Notes: a model not told the origin generated them from the sequence alone. 64,000 bases of DNA from Planotetraspora phitsanulokensis (GCF_016863295.1 NZ_BOOP01000015.1:124001-188000); one strand, 5' to 3'; positions 15,132 through 23,537 are shown, numbered from the stretch's first letter. Made by a program: numbers and translations.

Positions 15132-17996
15132 ATGAAACGATCCGGAGCCGCCGCCATCGCGGTGGCCGGGGCGCTGATCGCTCTGGGGAGCGTGGTCACG
15201 TTCCCGGGCACCTCGTCGGCGGCCGTCTCGCCGTCGCCGTTCTCCGTTCCCGGACGCGGCGCGACCGTGCCCTTCACCGAGATCGAGGCCGAGTCGGCCG
15301 CGACCAACGGCGAAGTGATCGGATCCGACCGGGTGTACACACGCCTGCCGTCAGAGGCCTCCGGACGCCGGGCCGTACGGCTCGACGCCGCGGGCGAGTA
15401 CGTCGAGTTCACCCTGCCCAAGGCCGCGAACGCGATGACGGTGCGCTACAGCGTCCCGGACAACGCGGCCGGCACGGGCATCACCGCCCCCGTCGACCTG
15501 CGCGTCAACGGGACCAAGCTGAAGGACCTGTCGTTCACCTCGAAGTACGGCTGGTACTACGGCGGCTACCCCTTCGGCAACCAGCCGGGCAACCAGCCTC
15601 ACCACTTCTACGACGAGACCCGCACGATGTTCGGCTCCACCCTGGCGGCCGGAACCAAGGTCCGGATCCAGGTGGCGTCCACCTCGGCCTCCCCCTGGTT
15701 CGTGGTCGACCTCGCCGACTTCGAGCTGGTGCCCGACCCGATCCCCCAGCCCGCCGGATCGCTGAACGTCGACGACTTCGGCGCCGTACGGAACGGCACG
15801 ACCGACTCGACCGCCGCGTTCCAGGCGGCCGTCGACGCCGGAAAGGCGCAGGGCAAGGCCGTCTACATCCCCGCCGGCACCTACACGCTCTGGGACCACG
15901 TGGTCGTGGACGGTGTGACGCTCCGCGGCGCCGGCCCCTGGTACAGCGTGCTCACCGGCCGCAACCCCACCCAACGCAACCGAGCCGCCGGCATCTACGG
16001 CAAGTACGTCAGCGGCGGCGGCTACACCGGCCCCGTCCGGTCCCACGAGGCGGGCGGCCCGAGCCGGGGAGTCACCCTCAGGGACTTCGCCATCATCGGT
16101 GAGATCACCGAGCGGGTGGACGAGGACCAGGTGAACGCCCTCGGCGGCGCGATGACCGACTCGGTGGTGGACAACCTCTGGATCCAGCACACCAAGGTCG
16201 GGGCCTGGATGGACGGCCCGATGAACAACTTCACCATCAAGAACAGCCGGATCCTCGACCAGACCGCCGACGGCGTGAACTTCCACACCGGCGTCACGAA
16301 CTCCACGGTGACCAACACCTTCGTGCGCAACACCGGGGACGACGGCCTCGCGATGTGGCCCGACCGGGTGGCGAACGTCAACAACTCGTTCACCTTCAAC
16401 ACCGTGGTCGCGCCGGTTCTCGCCAACAACATCGTCACGTACGGCGGCAGGGACATAAAGATCACCGACAACGTGGTGAGCGACACGGTCACCAACGGCG
16501 GCGGCATCCACATCGCCAACCGCTATCCGGGCGTCAACTCCGGCCAGGGCACCGCGGTCGCCGGCACCATCACGGCCGCCCGCAACACCCTGATCCGGGC
16601 CGGCAACAGCGACTACAACTGGAACTTCGGCGTCGGCGCCATCTGGTTCGACGGGCTCAACGAACCCGTCAACGCGACCATCAACGTGACCGACACCGAC
16701 ATCATCGACAGCTCGTACGAGGCCATCCAGTTCATCGAGGGCAGCACCAGCACCGTCAACTTCAGCAACGTGAAGATCGACGGCACCGGCACGTACATGA
16801 TCCAGGCGCAGTCGGGGGCGTCGGCCACGTTCACCAACGTGACGGCCGCCCACATCGGCGCGGGCACCGCGATCCACAACTGCGTGGGCACCGCATTCAC
16901 CCCCGTGTACGGCACGGGCAACTCCGGCTGGAGCCCGTCCTCGACCACCTGCACCGGTCAGTGGCCCGCCCCGAACTACATCTACGACGGCACCGGCACG
17001 CCGCCGCCCGACACCCCCACTCCCACGCCCCCGGTGACCCCGACCCCCACGCCGACCCCCACACCGACTCCGCCCACCTGCTCCGTCGGGACCGGCGACC
17101 TGGCCCGGGGCAAGCCCGCCACCGCGACCAGCAGCACCCAGTCGTTCGTCCCCGCGAACGCGGTGGACGGCGACGCGGGCAGCTACTGGGAGTCGGCCAA
17201 CAACAGCTTCCCGCAGTCGATCACCGTCGACCTGTGCGGCGTCGCGTCCGTGAACCGGGTCGCGCTGAAGCTGCCGCCGAGTGCCGCGTGGGCCACCCGC
17301 ACCCAGACGTTGTCCGTCCTGGGCAGCACCGACGGGTCGAACTTCACGACGCTCTCCGCGTCGGCGGGACGCGCCTTCGACCCCGCGAGCGGCAACACCG
17401 TGAACATCTCGTTCAACACGGCCTCCGTCCGTTACGTCCGGATCACCGTCACGGGCAACACGGGGTGGCCGGCGGGGCAGCTCTCCGCGCTGGAGGTCTA
17501 CGGGTCCGGATCGACCCCGCCGCCGGTGACCCCGACCCCGACTCCCACGCCCACGCCCACCCCCACTCCTCCGGCCGGGGGGAACCTGGCGGGAGGCAGG
17601 CCGATCACCGCGAGCAGCCACTCCGACGTCTACGTGGCCGGCAACGCGGACGACCGCAACGCGGACACCTACTGGGAGTCGGCCAACAACGCCTTCCCCC
17701 AGACGCTGACCGTCGACCTCGGCTCCGCCACCAGCGTCGGCCGGGTCGTCCTGAAGCTGCCGCCCGCCGCGGCCTGGGCCACCCGCACCCAGACGTTGTC
17801 CCTTCAGGGCAGCACCGACGGCTCGACCTACAGCACGATCGTGGGATCCACCGGCTACACGTTCAACCCCGCCGGCGGCAACACCGCGACGATCACCTTC
17901 CCGGCGACCGGCAGGCGTTACCTGCGGCTGAACATCACCGGCAACACCGGCTGGCCCGCCGGCCAGATCTCCGAGTTCGAGGCGTACGCCTCGTAG
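15132..17996 (+). CDS. Secreted modular GH87-like alpha-1,3-glucanase with two F5/8C binding modules
   Basis: About 954 aa from the ATG at 15132. A Sec signal peptide (1-31) precedes a CBM35-like module (about 36-200; EIEAESAATNGEVIGSD, EASGRRAVRL), closely related to that of the enzyme at 6408. A beta-helix follows (about 205-620). Asp380, Asp403 and Asp404 (ADGVNFHTGV...NTGDDGLAMW) keep the GH87 spacing. Two discoidin (F5/8C, CBM32-like) modules come next, each with YWESANN and TRTQTLSV/TRTQTLSL signatures, preceded by Pro/Thr linkers. It should act outside the cell on insoluble alpha-1,3-glucan or nigeran, with the modules holding the polymer. It is divergent from LacI copy 1 and convergent with LacI copy 2, which suggests control by either. 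Confidence 0.82.
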   Translation: MKRSGAAAIAVAGALIALGSVVTFPGTSSAAVSPSPFSVPGRGATVPFTEIEAESAATNGEVIGSDRVYTRLPSEASGRRAVRLDAAGEYVEFTLPKAANAMTVRYSVPDNAAGTGITAPVDLRVNGTKLKDLSFTSKYGWYYGGYPFGNQPGNQPHHFYDETRTMFGSTLAAGTKVRIQVASTSASPWFVVDLADFELVPDPIPQPAGSLNVDDFGAVRNGTTDSTAAFQAAVDAGKAQGKAVYIPAGTYTLWDHVVVDGVTLRGAGPWYSVLTGRNPTQRNRAAGIYGKYVSGGGYTGPVRSHEAGGPSRGVTLRDFAIIGEITERVDEDQVNALGGAMTDSVVDNLWIQHTKVGAWMDGPMNNFTIKNSRILDQTADGVNFHTGVTNSTVTNTFVRNTGDDGLAMWPDRVANVNNSFTFNTVVAPVLANNIVTYGGRDIKITDNVVSDTVTNGGGIHIANRYPGVNSGQGTAVAGTITAARNTLIRAGNSDYNWNFGVGAIWFDGLNEPVNATINVTDTDIIDSSYEAIQFIEGSTSTVNFSNVKIDGTGTYMIQAQSGASATFTNVTAAHIGAGTAIHNCVGTAFTPVYGTGNSGWSPSSTTCTGQWPAPNYIYDGTGTPPPDTPTPTPPVTPTPTPTPTPTPPTCSVGTGDLARGKPATATSSTQSFVPANAVDGDAGSYWESANNSFPQSITVDLCGVASVNRVALKLPPSAAWATRTQTLSVLGSTDGSNFTTLSASAGRAFDPASGNTVNISFNTASVRYVRITVTGNTGWPAGQLSALEVYGSGSTPPPVTPTPTPTPTPTPTPPAGGNLAGGRPITASSHSDVYVAGNADDRNADTYWESANNAFPQTLTVDLGSATSVGRVVLKLPPAAAWATRTQTLSLQGSTDGSTYSTIVGSTGYTFNPAGGNTATITFPATGRRYLRLNITGNTGWPAGQISEFEAYAS

Positions 17997-18008
17997 TCGG
18001 AACGGAAG

Positions 18009-18077
18009 CCCGTTGAAGGAGTGGACGCCTCCTTCGACGGGAGGCCCGGAGAAGGAGTGGACGCCTCCTTCTCCGGG
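18009..18077. terminator. Tandem pair of near-identical hairpins between convergent genes
   Basis: Hairpin 1 occupies 18009-18041 (13-bp stem with one G-T pair). Hairpin 2 occupies 18045-18077 (perfect 13-bp stem). Both share the same loop, TGGACGC, and the same inner stem, GAAGGAG/CTCCTTC. They lie after the GH87-like gene stop (17996) and before the LacI stop (18127), so they probably act as a bidirectional double terminator. Confidence 0.75.
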
Positions 18078-18126
18078 TTCCGTTCTTGCCGTACAAATCC
18101 ATTCTCATCAGGATTCGCCCGAACGC

Positions 18127-19119
18127 TCAGCCGGCGAGTGCTCCCATTCGTCCCGTCGAGGACCGGACGACGAGCTCGGGCTCGAAGAGGAGCTCTCCGG
18201 TCGCGACGGCGGCGCCGTCGATCTGGCTGACCAGCAACTCGACGACCGCCCTGCCCATCGCCTCGATCGGCTGGCGCACGGTGGTCAGCGGCGGGTCGAC
18301 GCAGTTCATCAGCGCCGAGTCGTCGTAACCGATGACCGAGACGTCGGCGGGCACACGCAATCCCTCGCGCCGGGCCGCCCTGATGGCGCCGAGCGCGAGC
18401 GGGTCGCTTCCGCAGATGATGCCGGTGACCTGCTGCCGCAGCAGCTTCACCGCAGCGGCGTGGCCGCCCTCCAGCGAGTGCATGGTGTGCTCGACCCGTT
18501 CGCCGCCCTGCGCCCGGAACGCGTCCAGCTTGCGGATCGACGGCATGTGATCCGGCGGCCCCACGATCAGGCCGATGCGCTCGTGGCCCAGCGCGCGCAG
18601 ATGCCCCAGGGACTGCTCCACCGCGATCGTGTCGTCACAGGAGACGCGCGGGAACTCCCAGTGGTCGGCCGCCGCGTTCACCATGACGGTCGGAAGACGC
18701 CGGTCGATCAGCCGAAGGTAGTGCTCGTGGACCACGCCCGACTGCGTGTAGAGCCCACCGGCGAAGACCACGCCGGAGACCTGTTGCTGGAGCAGCAGGT
18801 CGACGTAGTCGGCCTCGGAGACCCCGCCGACGGTGCGCGTGCACAACACCGGGGTGAACCCCTGCTGGGCGAGCGCGCCACCGACGACCTCGGCGAACGC
18901 CGGGAAGATCGGGTTCTGCAACTCGGGCAGGACGAGCCCGACGAGCCGGGCGCGCTCTCCGCGCAACTGGGTCGGCCGCTCGTATCCGAGCACGTCAAGG
19001 GCGGTCAGCACCGCTTCGCGGGTGGCATCGGAGACTCCGGCCTTGCCGTTGAGGACACGGCTGACCGTGGCCTCGCTGACCCCCACTTTTTTCGCAACTT
19101 CAGCAAGCCGTCGCGTCAT
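18127..19119 (-). CDS. LacI-family transcriptional regulator (copy 2)
   Basis: About 330 aa from the ATG at 19119, chosen to match the start of the paralogue; ATG at 19131 would add four residues. The DNA-binding domain is almost identical to that of copy 1 (TRRLAEVAKKVGVSEATVS, RVLNGKAGVSDATR), and the effector domain is very similar (LVLPELQNPIFPAFAEVVG). It lacks copy 1's Ser/Ala tail and has a short deletion before MHSLEGGHA. With such similar recognition helices both should bind the same operators, perhaps with different inducers. It probably controls the adjacent GH87-like gene and itself. Confidence 0.92.
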   Translation of the reverse strand: MTRRLAEVAKKVGVSEATVSRVLNGKAGVSDATREAVLTALDVLGYERPTQLRGERARLVGLVLPELQNPIFPAFAEVVGGALAQQGFTPVLCTRTVGGVSEADYVDLLLQQQVSGVVFAGGLYTQSGVVHEHYLRLIDRRLPTVMVNAAADHWEFPRVSCDDTIAVEQSLGHLRALGHERIGLIVGPPDHMPSIRKLDAFRAQGGERVEHTMHSLEGGHAAAVKLLRQQVTGIICGSDPLALGAIRAARREGLRVPADVSVIGYDDSALMNCVDPPLTTVRQPIEAMGRAVVELLVSQIDGAAVATGELLFEPELVVRSSTGRMGALAG

Positions 19120-19199
19120 GGGCGCAAGCATACGACGGCCGATGCCGTGCCTTTGCGATCACTTGCGTTGTCAAGCCCTCGTCAAAAGCACTGTGCACG

Positions 19200-19237
19200 C
19201 CGGACGGCCGAGGCCGGGCCCGGCCTCGGCCGTCCGG
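19200..19237 (-). terminator. Perfect 38-base palindrome, terminator-like
   Basis: Bases 19200-19218 and 19219-19237 are exact reverse complements (CCGGACGGCCGAGGCC... ) with no spacer. It sits a few bases past the stop of the minus-strand gene at 19244 and should end that transcript before the LacI copy 2 promoter. Confidence 0.75.
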
Positions 19238-19243
19238 TGTCAG

Positions 19244-19489
19244 TTAGTACTCCAGCCCCCAGTCGTGCGGGCCCAGCACATAGGCCTCGCCTCTGCGCAC
19301 GAGCCTGCCTCCCCGGGTCAGTGCCTCGAGCCCGTTCCGCACGGACTCCTCGGGCAGTCCCACCATCGCGGCGACCGTCCGGACCGTCGCCGTCCGCCCG
19401 TACACGTCCATCGAGGCGACGGCCTCGTAGACGCTGATCTCGGTGGCGGACATCTCCTGGACGTCGCCCAATCGCTCGTTTTCACCCAT
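19244..19489 (-). CDS. Small winged-helix-like protein, unknown function
   Basis: About 81 aa from the ATG at 19489. The pattern ATVRTVAAMVGLPEESVRNGLEALTRGGRLVRRGEAYVLG reads as a helix-turn-helix followed by a wing, as in small MarR/GntR-like folds, with an N-terminal helix (EISVYEAVASMDV). It could bind DNA or act as an adaptor; I recognise no named family. Its start overlaps the end of the DUF6158 gene by 8 bases, so the two are co-translated. Confidence 0.65.
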   Translation of the reverse strand: MGENERLGDVQEMSATEISVYEAVASMDVYGRTATVRTVAAMVGLPEESVRNGLEALTRGGRLVRRGEAYVLGPHDWGLEY

Positions 19490-19709
19490 TGCGCGCCCTC
19501 GCTCCGCTGCGCAGCCTCGCGGCGTCGACATGGCGGTCGGGGAATCGTTTGAGGTACTCGCCCTCGAGCTCCTCCGTCCGGGAGGTGTGCCGTTCGAGGG
19601 CGTCGTCAGAGCCGTGAAGCAGAGTGTCGGTCCGGGTGTCGTGCAGACTTCGAATCTCCCGGAACAGGTCGTCATCGGCGAGTTCCCGCGGATCGACTCC
19701 CATGCTCAT
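19482..19709 (-). CDS. DUF6158-family small protein
   Basis: About 75 aa from the ATG at 19709, which has a strong GGGAGGA ribosome site 5 bases away; longer starts lack one. The sequence MGVDPRELADDDLFREIRSL, then LHDTRTDTLLHGSDDALE and a helical RTEELEGEYLKRFPD match the actinobacterial DUF6158 pattern. It is all-helical and charged, probably cytoplasmic, with no known role. It forms a two-gene operon with the winged-helix-like gene. Confidence 0.75.
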   Translation of the reverse strand: MSMGVDPRELADDDLFREIRSLHDTRTDTLLHGSDDALERHTSRTEELEGEYLKRFPDRHVDAARLRSGARARNG

Positions 19710-19851
19710 GACGTCCTCCCTCGTCAGCCGCCCGGCCCGCCCTCGCGACCCGGCCACCGCCTTCGCCATATGCCGGTCTCCTGCCCTATCGGGACCGACC
19801 CATTCATTCAATTTGACGACCTTTATGGCGAAAAAATCGTTCAAAAATGGA

Positions 19852-19886
19852 GTACGGCTTGCGCCCCTATGAGGCGCAAGCCGTAC
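19852..19886 (-). terminator. Rho-independent terminator with T tract after XRE/DUF397 pair
   Basis: GTACGGCTTGCGCC (19852-19865) pairs perfectly with 19873-19886 around loop CCTATGA. Read on the minus strand, it is followed by the T runs complementary to 19826-19850 (several A5-A6 tracts). It terminates the operon ending at 19902. Confidence 0.88.
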
Positions 19887-19901
19887 GGAATCGGGTCCGG
19901 G

Positions 19902-20123
19902 TCAGGACAGGTCGAACTCGCCGCCCTTCACGCCGTCAACGAACGCGTCCCACTCCCCTGCAGTGAACATCAGGTTCGGCCCTTCGGGGTTCTTCGAGTC
20001 GCGCACGGCGACGCCTTGGCTCAGGAGCGCCACTTCGACGCACTGGTTGCCCACGGTGTTGGAACGAACCGCCTTGCGCCAGACCGCACCTGTCAGGTCC
20101 TGCGCCGGATGGATGCCCTTCAT
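19902..20123 (-). CDS. DUF397-family small protein
   Basis: About 73 aa starting at the ATG at 20123, which overlaps the stop of the XRE gene (ATGA). It shows the DUF397 pattern AVWRKAVRSN, NQCVEVALL, VAVRDSKNPEGP and EWDAFVDGV. It is co-translated with the upstream WhiJ-like regulator and probably modulates it. Confidence 0.88.
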   Translation of the reverse strand: MKGIHPAQDLTGAVWRKAVRSNTVGNQCVEVALLSQGVAVRDSKNPEGPNLMFTAGEWDAFVDGVKGGEFDLS

Positions 20124-20971
20124 CGTCCTGTCATCTCCTTCTCGACCGAATCGATCTTCTCCAGGGACTTCTCCGGGCCGAGCGCGGCGGCGCGAAGATG
20201 ATCGAAGACCTGGACATACCTGCGGACCTCTTCCTGGCTCTCCAGGTAGAGCTCGCCGCCCATGTTCTCCAGGAACACCACGTCGGAGTCCTCGGGGTCG
20301 GGAAAGGTGAGGATCGCCAGCGAGCTGCCCATGCCGAGGTAGGCGCCCGCCTCGAAGGGGAGCACCTGGAGGGTGACGTTCGGCTGGACGGCGGTCTCCG
20401 ACAGCCGGCGCAGTTGCTCGGCCATGACGGGCGGACCTCCGACGGGCCGCCGGAGCGCGGCCTCGTCGAGGACGACCCACAGATCCAGACCATCGGACAT
20501 GGTGAGGCGCCGTTGCCGCTCCATGCGGACCGTGATCCGACGCTCGATCTCCGCCGGGTCCTTCACCAGTGCGGCCCCCACGACCGCACGGGCGTAGGCC
20601 TCGGTCTCCAGCAGCCCGGGAACGAGCAGCGGCTCGTAGTTGCGGACCGAGGCGGCCTCCGCCTCGAGCCCGACGTACGGCCCGGGGAGGACGTCCCCGA
20701 ACGCGTGCCACCAGCCGCGCCGACCGGCCTCCCGAGCGAGCTCGAGGAGGGCCTGCCGTTCCGTGCCGTGGACCTTGTAGAGGTCGAGCAGATCCCGAAT
20801 GGTCCGGCCCTGGGGCCGGGTGTGTCCGGTCTCGATCCGATACACCGTGGAACTCGCCACGCCAAGGCGGCTCGCCACGTCCTCCCTGCTGAGCCTCGAC
20901 TCACCCCGCAGGCGCGTCAGCTCACCGGCGAGCCGGCGAAGCCGGACCGATGGGCTGCGTCCTACCCCCAT
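20120..20971 (-). CDS. XRE-family regulator with DUF5753 domain (second WhiJ-like set)
   Basis: About 283 aa from the ATG at 20971. The helix-turn-helix lies at about residues 10-65 (RLSREDVASRLGVASSTVYR). The DUF5753 domain follows (YEPLLVPGLLETEAYARAVV, RMERQRRLT, VVLDEAALRRPVGG, LQVLPFEAGAY). It is coupled to a DUF397 gene downstream and divergent from an anti-sigma-type ATPase. That three-part arrangement (XRE, DUF397, RsbW-like ATPase) recurs in streptomycete-type developmental loci. It is distant in sequence from the copy at 4673. Confidence 0.9.
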   Translation of the reverse strand: MGVGRSPSVRLRRLAGELTRLRGESRLSREDVASRLGVASSTVYRIETGHTRPQGRTIRDLLDLYKVHGTERQALLELAREAGRRGWWHAFGDVLPGPYVGLEAEAASVRNYEPLLVPGLLETEAYARAVVGAALVKDPAEIERRITVRMERQRRLTMSDGLDLWVVLDEAALRRPVGGPPVMAEQLRRLSETAVQPNVTLQVLPFEAGAYLGMGSSLAILTFPDPEDSDVVFLENMGGELYLESQEEVRRYVQVFDHLRAAALGPEKSLEKIDSVEKEMTGR

Positions 20972-21115
20972 GAGACGACATCTCCCTACGAAAGGAACTT
21001 TGCAATAGTGCATTCGCAGTATTGCGTGACGGAATTCCAAAGTGCAGGATGAATGCAGTCTGGCACGGACCGCACTTCCGCATTGGCTGACGGGTACACA
21101 GGGAGTTATCACAGG
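20972..21115. promoter_or_regulatory. Divergent promoter region of XRE regulator and RsbW-like gene
   Basis: This 144-base, A/T-richer gap lies between divergent genes. TTGCAATAGTGCATTCGCAGTATTGC (around 20999-21025) contains a loose repeat of (T)TGCA/TATTGC words that might be the XRE site. No firm promoter elements could be assigned. Confidence 0.4.
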
Positions 21116-21559
21116 ATGACAATTCTCAACCTCCCGGGGAGAACCGCGATCTCGCGCCCCTTCTCTGGAGATCCGTCTCAGGCGGGAGCGGCCCGGCGCT
21201 TCGTCGCGGGCCGTCTGGGAGACGGTCATCCCTGCCGGGACGACGCGGTCCAGCTGATCGGTGAGCTCGTCGCGGAGTGCCTGCGGCACGCCGCCGCCTG
21301 CAGGAGCCGGCCGGGCTACGCGGTGGCGGTGCGGTCCACCCCGGAGTCCGCCCAGGTGACGCTCGCGACGCAGGCCTGCGGCTGCTGGACCTCGCCCGCA
21401 CGCACGCCCGGCCGCGGCGTGCACCTCGTCGACCTGTTCACCGAGCGCTGGGGCGTCTCCGCCACCCGTACGGGGGTCTCGGTCTGGTTCGAGCTCGGGC
21501 CTGCGGGCACCCGCGTCCAGGGGCAGCCGCTCGACGCCCACGTCAGGTACTCGATCTAG
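21116..21559 (+). CDS. RsbW-like ATP-binding (HATPase) regulatory protein
   Basis: About 147 aa from the ATG at 21116. It resembles the small HATPase_c_2 family related to anti-sigma factors RsbW/SpoIIAB: AARRFVAGRLGD, DDAVQLIGELVAECLRHA (N-box region, with Glu-Leu-Val but no canonical Asn) and GRGVHLVDLFTERWGV (G1-box region). The N-box looks weakly conserved, so ATP binding is not certain. In comparable loci such proteins accompany XRE/DUF397 pairs. A target sigma factor cannot be named. Confidence 0.72.
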   Translation: MTILNLPGRTAISRPFSGDPSQAGAARRFVAGRLGDGHPCRDDAVQLIGELVAECLRHAAACRSRPGYAVAVRSTPESAQVTLATQACGCWTSPARTPGRGVHLVDLFTERWGVSATRTGVSVWFELGPAGTRVQGQPLDAHVRYSI

Positions 21560-21599
21560 GCGATTACGGCCGGAGCCTCCGCATTTCCGGGCGCCGCGG

Positions 21600-21645
21600 C
21601 CACCCGGACCCCGCCCTGGAGGAGGGGCGGACGGGGCCCGGGTGG
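21600..21645 (+). terminator. Terminator-like interrupted hairpin
   Basis: CCACCCGG (21600-21607) pairs with CCGGGTGG (21638-21645), and inside it CCGCCC (21611-21616) pairs with GGGCGG (21625-21630). It lies 40 bases after the RsbW-like gene and before the MFS gene. Confidence 0.6.
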
Positions 21646-21747
21646 TCGCGGGAACACGCGGGCGGGCCGCCCTCCACCCGCCGCCCGATGATTCTCCGGC
21701 CCTCTGGCGGGTAGTCGGGCGCCATATCGTGCGATGAAAGGGACGAT

Positions 21748-23190
21748 ATGGCGCAAATCAGCACCGACATTCCCGCGCGGCTCGATCGCCTGCCCTGGGC
21801 CCGCTGGCACTGGCTCGTCCTCGCCGGCCTCGGGACGGTGTGGGTGCTCGACGGGCTCGAGGTCACCATCGTGGGGGTCATCGGCCCACGGATCACCCAG
21901 GCGAACAGCGGGCTCGGGCTGACCGAAAGCCAGGTGGGACTGGCAGCCGGCGTCTACGTCGCCGGGGCCTGCCTGGGCGCCCTGTTCTTCGGCCACCTGA
22001 CCGACCGGTTCGGCCGCAAGAAGCTCTTCCTCGTCACCCTCGCCGTCTATCTCGTCGCCACCGTGGCGACGGCGTTCTCCACCGAGGCCTGGTACTTCTA
22101 CCTGTGCCGGTTCTTCACCGGCGCGGGCATCGGCGGCGAGTACGCCGCGATCAACTCGGCGATCGACGAGCTGATCCCCGCGCGCGTGCGGGGCACGGTC
22201 GACCTGGTCGTCAACGGCTCCTTCTGGCTCGGCACCACGGTCGGCGCCGCGATCGCCGTCCCTCTGCTGAATCCGGGCGTGCTCCCCGTCGACGTGGGCT
22301 GGCGCGTCCTGTTCGGTCTCGGGGCGGTGCTGGGGATCGGCATCCTGCTGATCAGGAGGATGGTGCCGGAGAGTCCTCGGTGGCTGACCATCCACGGCCG
22401 CGAGCGGGAGGCCGAGGACATCGTCGGCGACATCGAAAGGCAGGTCAGGGAGGACAGCGGCAAGGCGTTGGAGCCGCCCGCCGGCGAGATCAGGATCACC
22501 CAGCGCACGCACACCCCGCTGACCGAGGTGGCCGCCACGTTGTTGCGCCGCTACCCGAGGCGGACGGTCGTCGGGCTCTCGCTCTTCATCGGGCAGGCCT
22601 TCCTCTACAACGCGGTCTTCTTCACCTACGCGCTCGTGCTCGCCACGTTCTTCGATGTCCCCGACGCGAGCACGCCCTGGTACCTGATCCCCGTGGCCAT
22701 CGGCAACTTCCTCGGGCCGGTCCTGCTCGGCCGGTTCTTCGACTCGGTCGGCCGCCGGGCGCTGATCTCGGGCTCCTACGCCCTGTCGGGGCTGCTCCTG
22801 CTGGGAACGGCGGCGCTCTTCCACGCCGGGGTGCTCTCCGCGGGGACGCTGACCGCCTGCTGGCTGGTGGTGTTCTTCTTCGCGTCCGCGGGAGCGAGTT
22901 CGGCCTACCTGACGGTCTCGGAGATCTTCCCGATGGAGACCAGGGCCCTGGCGATCGCGCTGTTCTACGCGGTCGGGACGGGGCTCGGCGGCATCATCGG
23001 CCCCGTGCTCTTCGGCCGCCTCGTGGAGAGCGGATCGGTGGACAACGTCGCGCTGGGATACGTGACCGGCGCCCTGCTGATGATGGCCGCGGGCGCGGTC
23101 GAGTGGTTCATGGGGGTGGAGGCGGCCCGGCGGTCGCTCGAGGACATCGCGCAGCCGCTGAGCGTCCAGGAGGAACGGGTGGCGGGATGA
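21748..23190 (+). CDS. MFS transporter (sugar/organic-acid porter type)
   Basis: This 480-aa protein has twelve predicted membrane segments. The MFS signature GHLTDRFGRKKLFLV lies after helix 2, the mid-helix RFFTGAGIGGEYAAINSAI motif in the first half, and VPESPRWLTIHGRE in the central loop, as in sugar-porter and aromatic-acid/H+ symporter subfamilies. It is a secondary transporter of the cytoplasmic membrane; the substrate cannot be read from sequence. It stands alone between a terminator and the small Lys-rich gene, with ATG preceded by GAAAGGGACG. Confidence 0.88.
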   Translation: MAQISTDIPARLDRLPWARWHWLVLAGLGTVWVLDGLEVTIVGVIGPRITQANSGLGLTESQVGLAAGVYVAGACLGALFFGHLTDRFGRKKLFLVTLAVYLVATVATAFSTEAWYFYLCRFFTGAGIGGEYAAINSAIDELIPARVRGTVDLVVNGSFWLGTTVGAAIAVPLLNPGVLPVDVGWRVLFGLGAVLGIGILLIRRMVPESPRWLTIHGREREAEDIVGDIERQVREDSGKALEPPAGEIRITQRTHTPLTEVAATLLRRYPRRTVVGLSLFIGQAFLYNAVFFTYALVLATFFDVPDASTPWYLIPVAIGNFLGPVLLGRFFDSVGRRALISGSYALSGLLLLGTAALFHAGVLSAGTLTACWLVVFFFASAGASSAYLTVSEIFPMETRALAIALFYAVGTGLGGIIGPVLFGRLVESGSVDNVALGYVTGALLMMAAGAVEWFMGVEAARRSLEDIAQPLSVQEERVAG

Positions 23191-23259
23191 CCGTCCACCC
23201 AGTGGGTATCACCCTGTTCGATGCCGTAAAGGTCGATATGTCATAAATTCGGGGGAATT

Positions 23260-23382
23260 ATGGCTGAGGCACCGAAGAAGAAGCACGCCAAGTCCACGGC
23301 GAAGGCGAAGAAGACGGCCATCAAGGAGGCCCGCTCGATCAAGCAGGCCAAGAAGGACAGACGTACCACCGAGGGCGAGTGA
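23260..23382 (+). CDS. 40-aa Lys-rich basic protein
   Basis: A short frame from the ATG at 23260 with a strong GGGGGAA ribosome site. The product has about 14 Lys/Arg in its first 35 residues (MAEAPKKKHAKSTAKAKK, then AIKEARSIKQAKKDRR) and an acidic end. The pattern resembles the Lys/Ala-rich tails of bacterial histone-like proteins, so nucleic-acid or ribosome binding is plausible but unproven. It is followed at once by a strong terminator, which supports a real transcription unit. Conventional length cut-offs miss it. Confidence 0.65.
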   Translation: MAEAPKKKHAKSTAKAKKTAIKEARSIKQAKKDRRTTEGE

Positions 23383-23405
23383 CCGGCGATCCCAGCCGGA
23401 GCAGG

Positions 23406-23434
23406 AGTGCCCGCGAGCCCGGCTCGCGGGCACT
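23406..23434 (+). terminator. Perfect 14-bp hairpin after the Lys-rich gene
   Basis: AGTGCCCGCGAGCC (23406-23419) is exactly complementary to 23421-23434, with one unpaired base at the tip (in practice a 3-5 base loop). It ends the small-gene transcript 24 bases past its stop. Confidence 0.82.
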
Positions 23435-23537
23435 TCGCGGGCCCGCACCGGGGATTCCAGATATATGACATTCGTCCTGAAAAATAGAGGATCACCCCCA
23501 CTGACTTGGTTGCGGAGCTTCGGGCAGAGTTGAGGGT

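Noticed and set aside
15351-17621. 756-codon minus-strand frame opposite the second GH87-like gene
   Set aside because: Val/Gly/Arg-rich shadow of the plus-strand gene.
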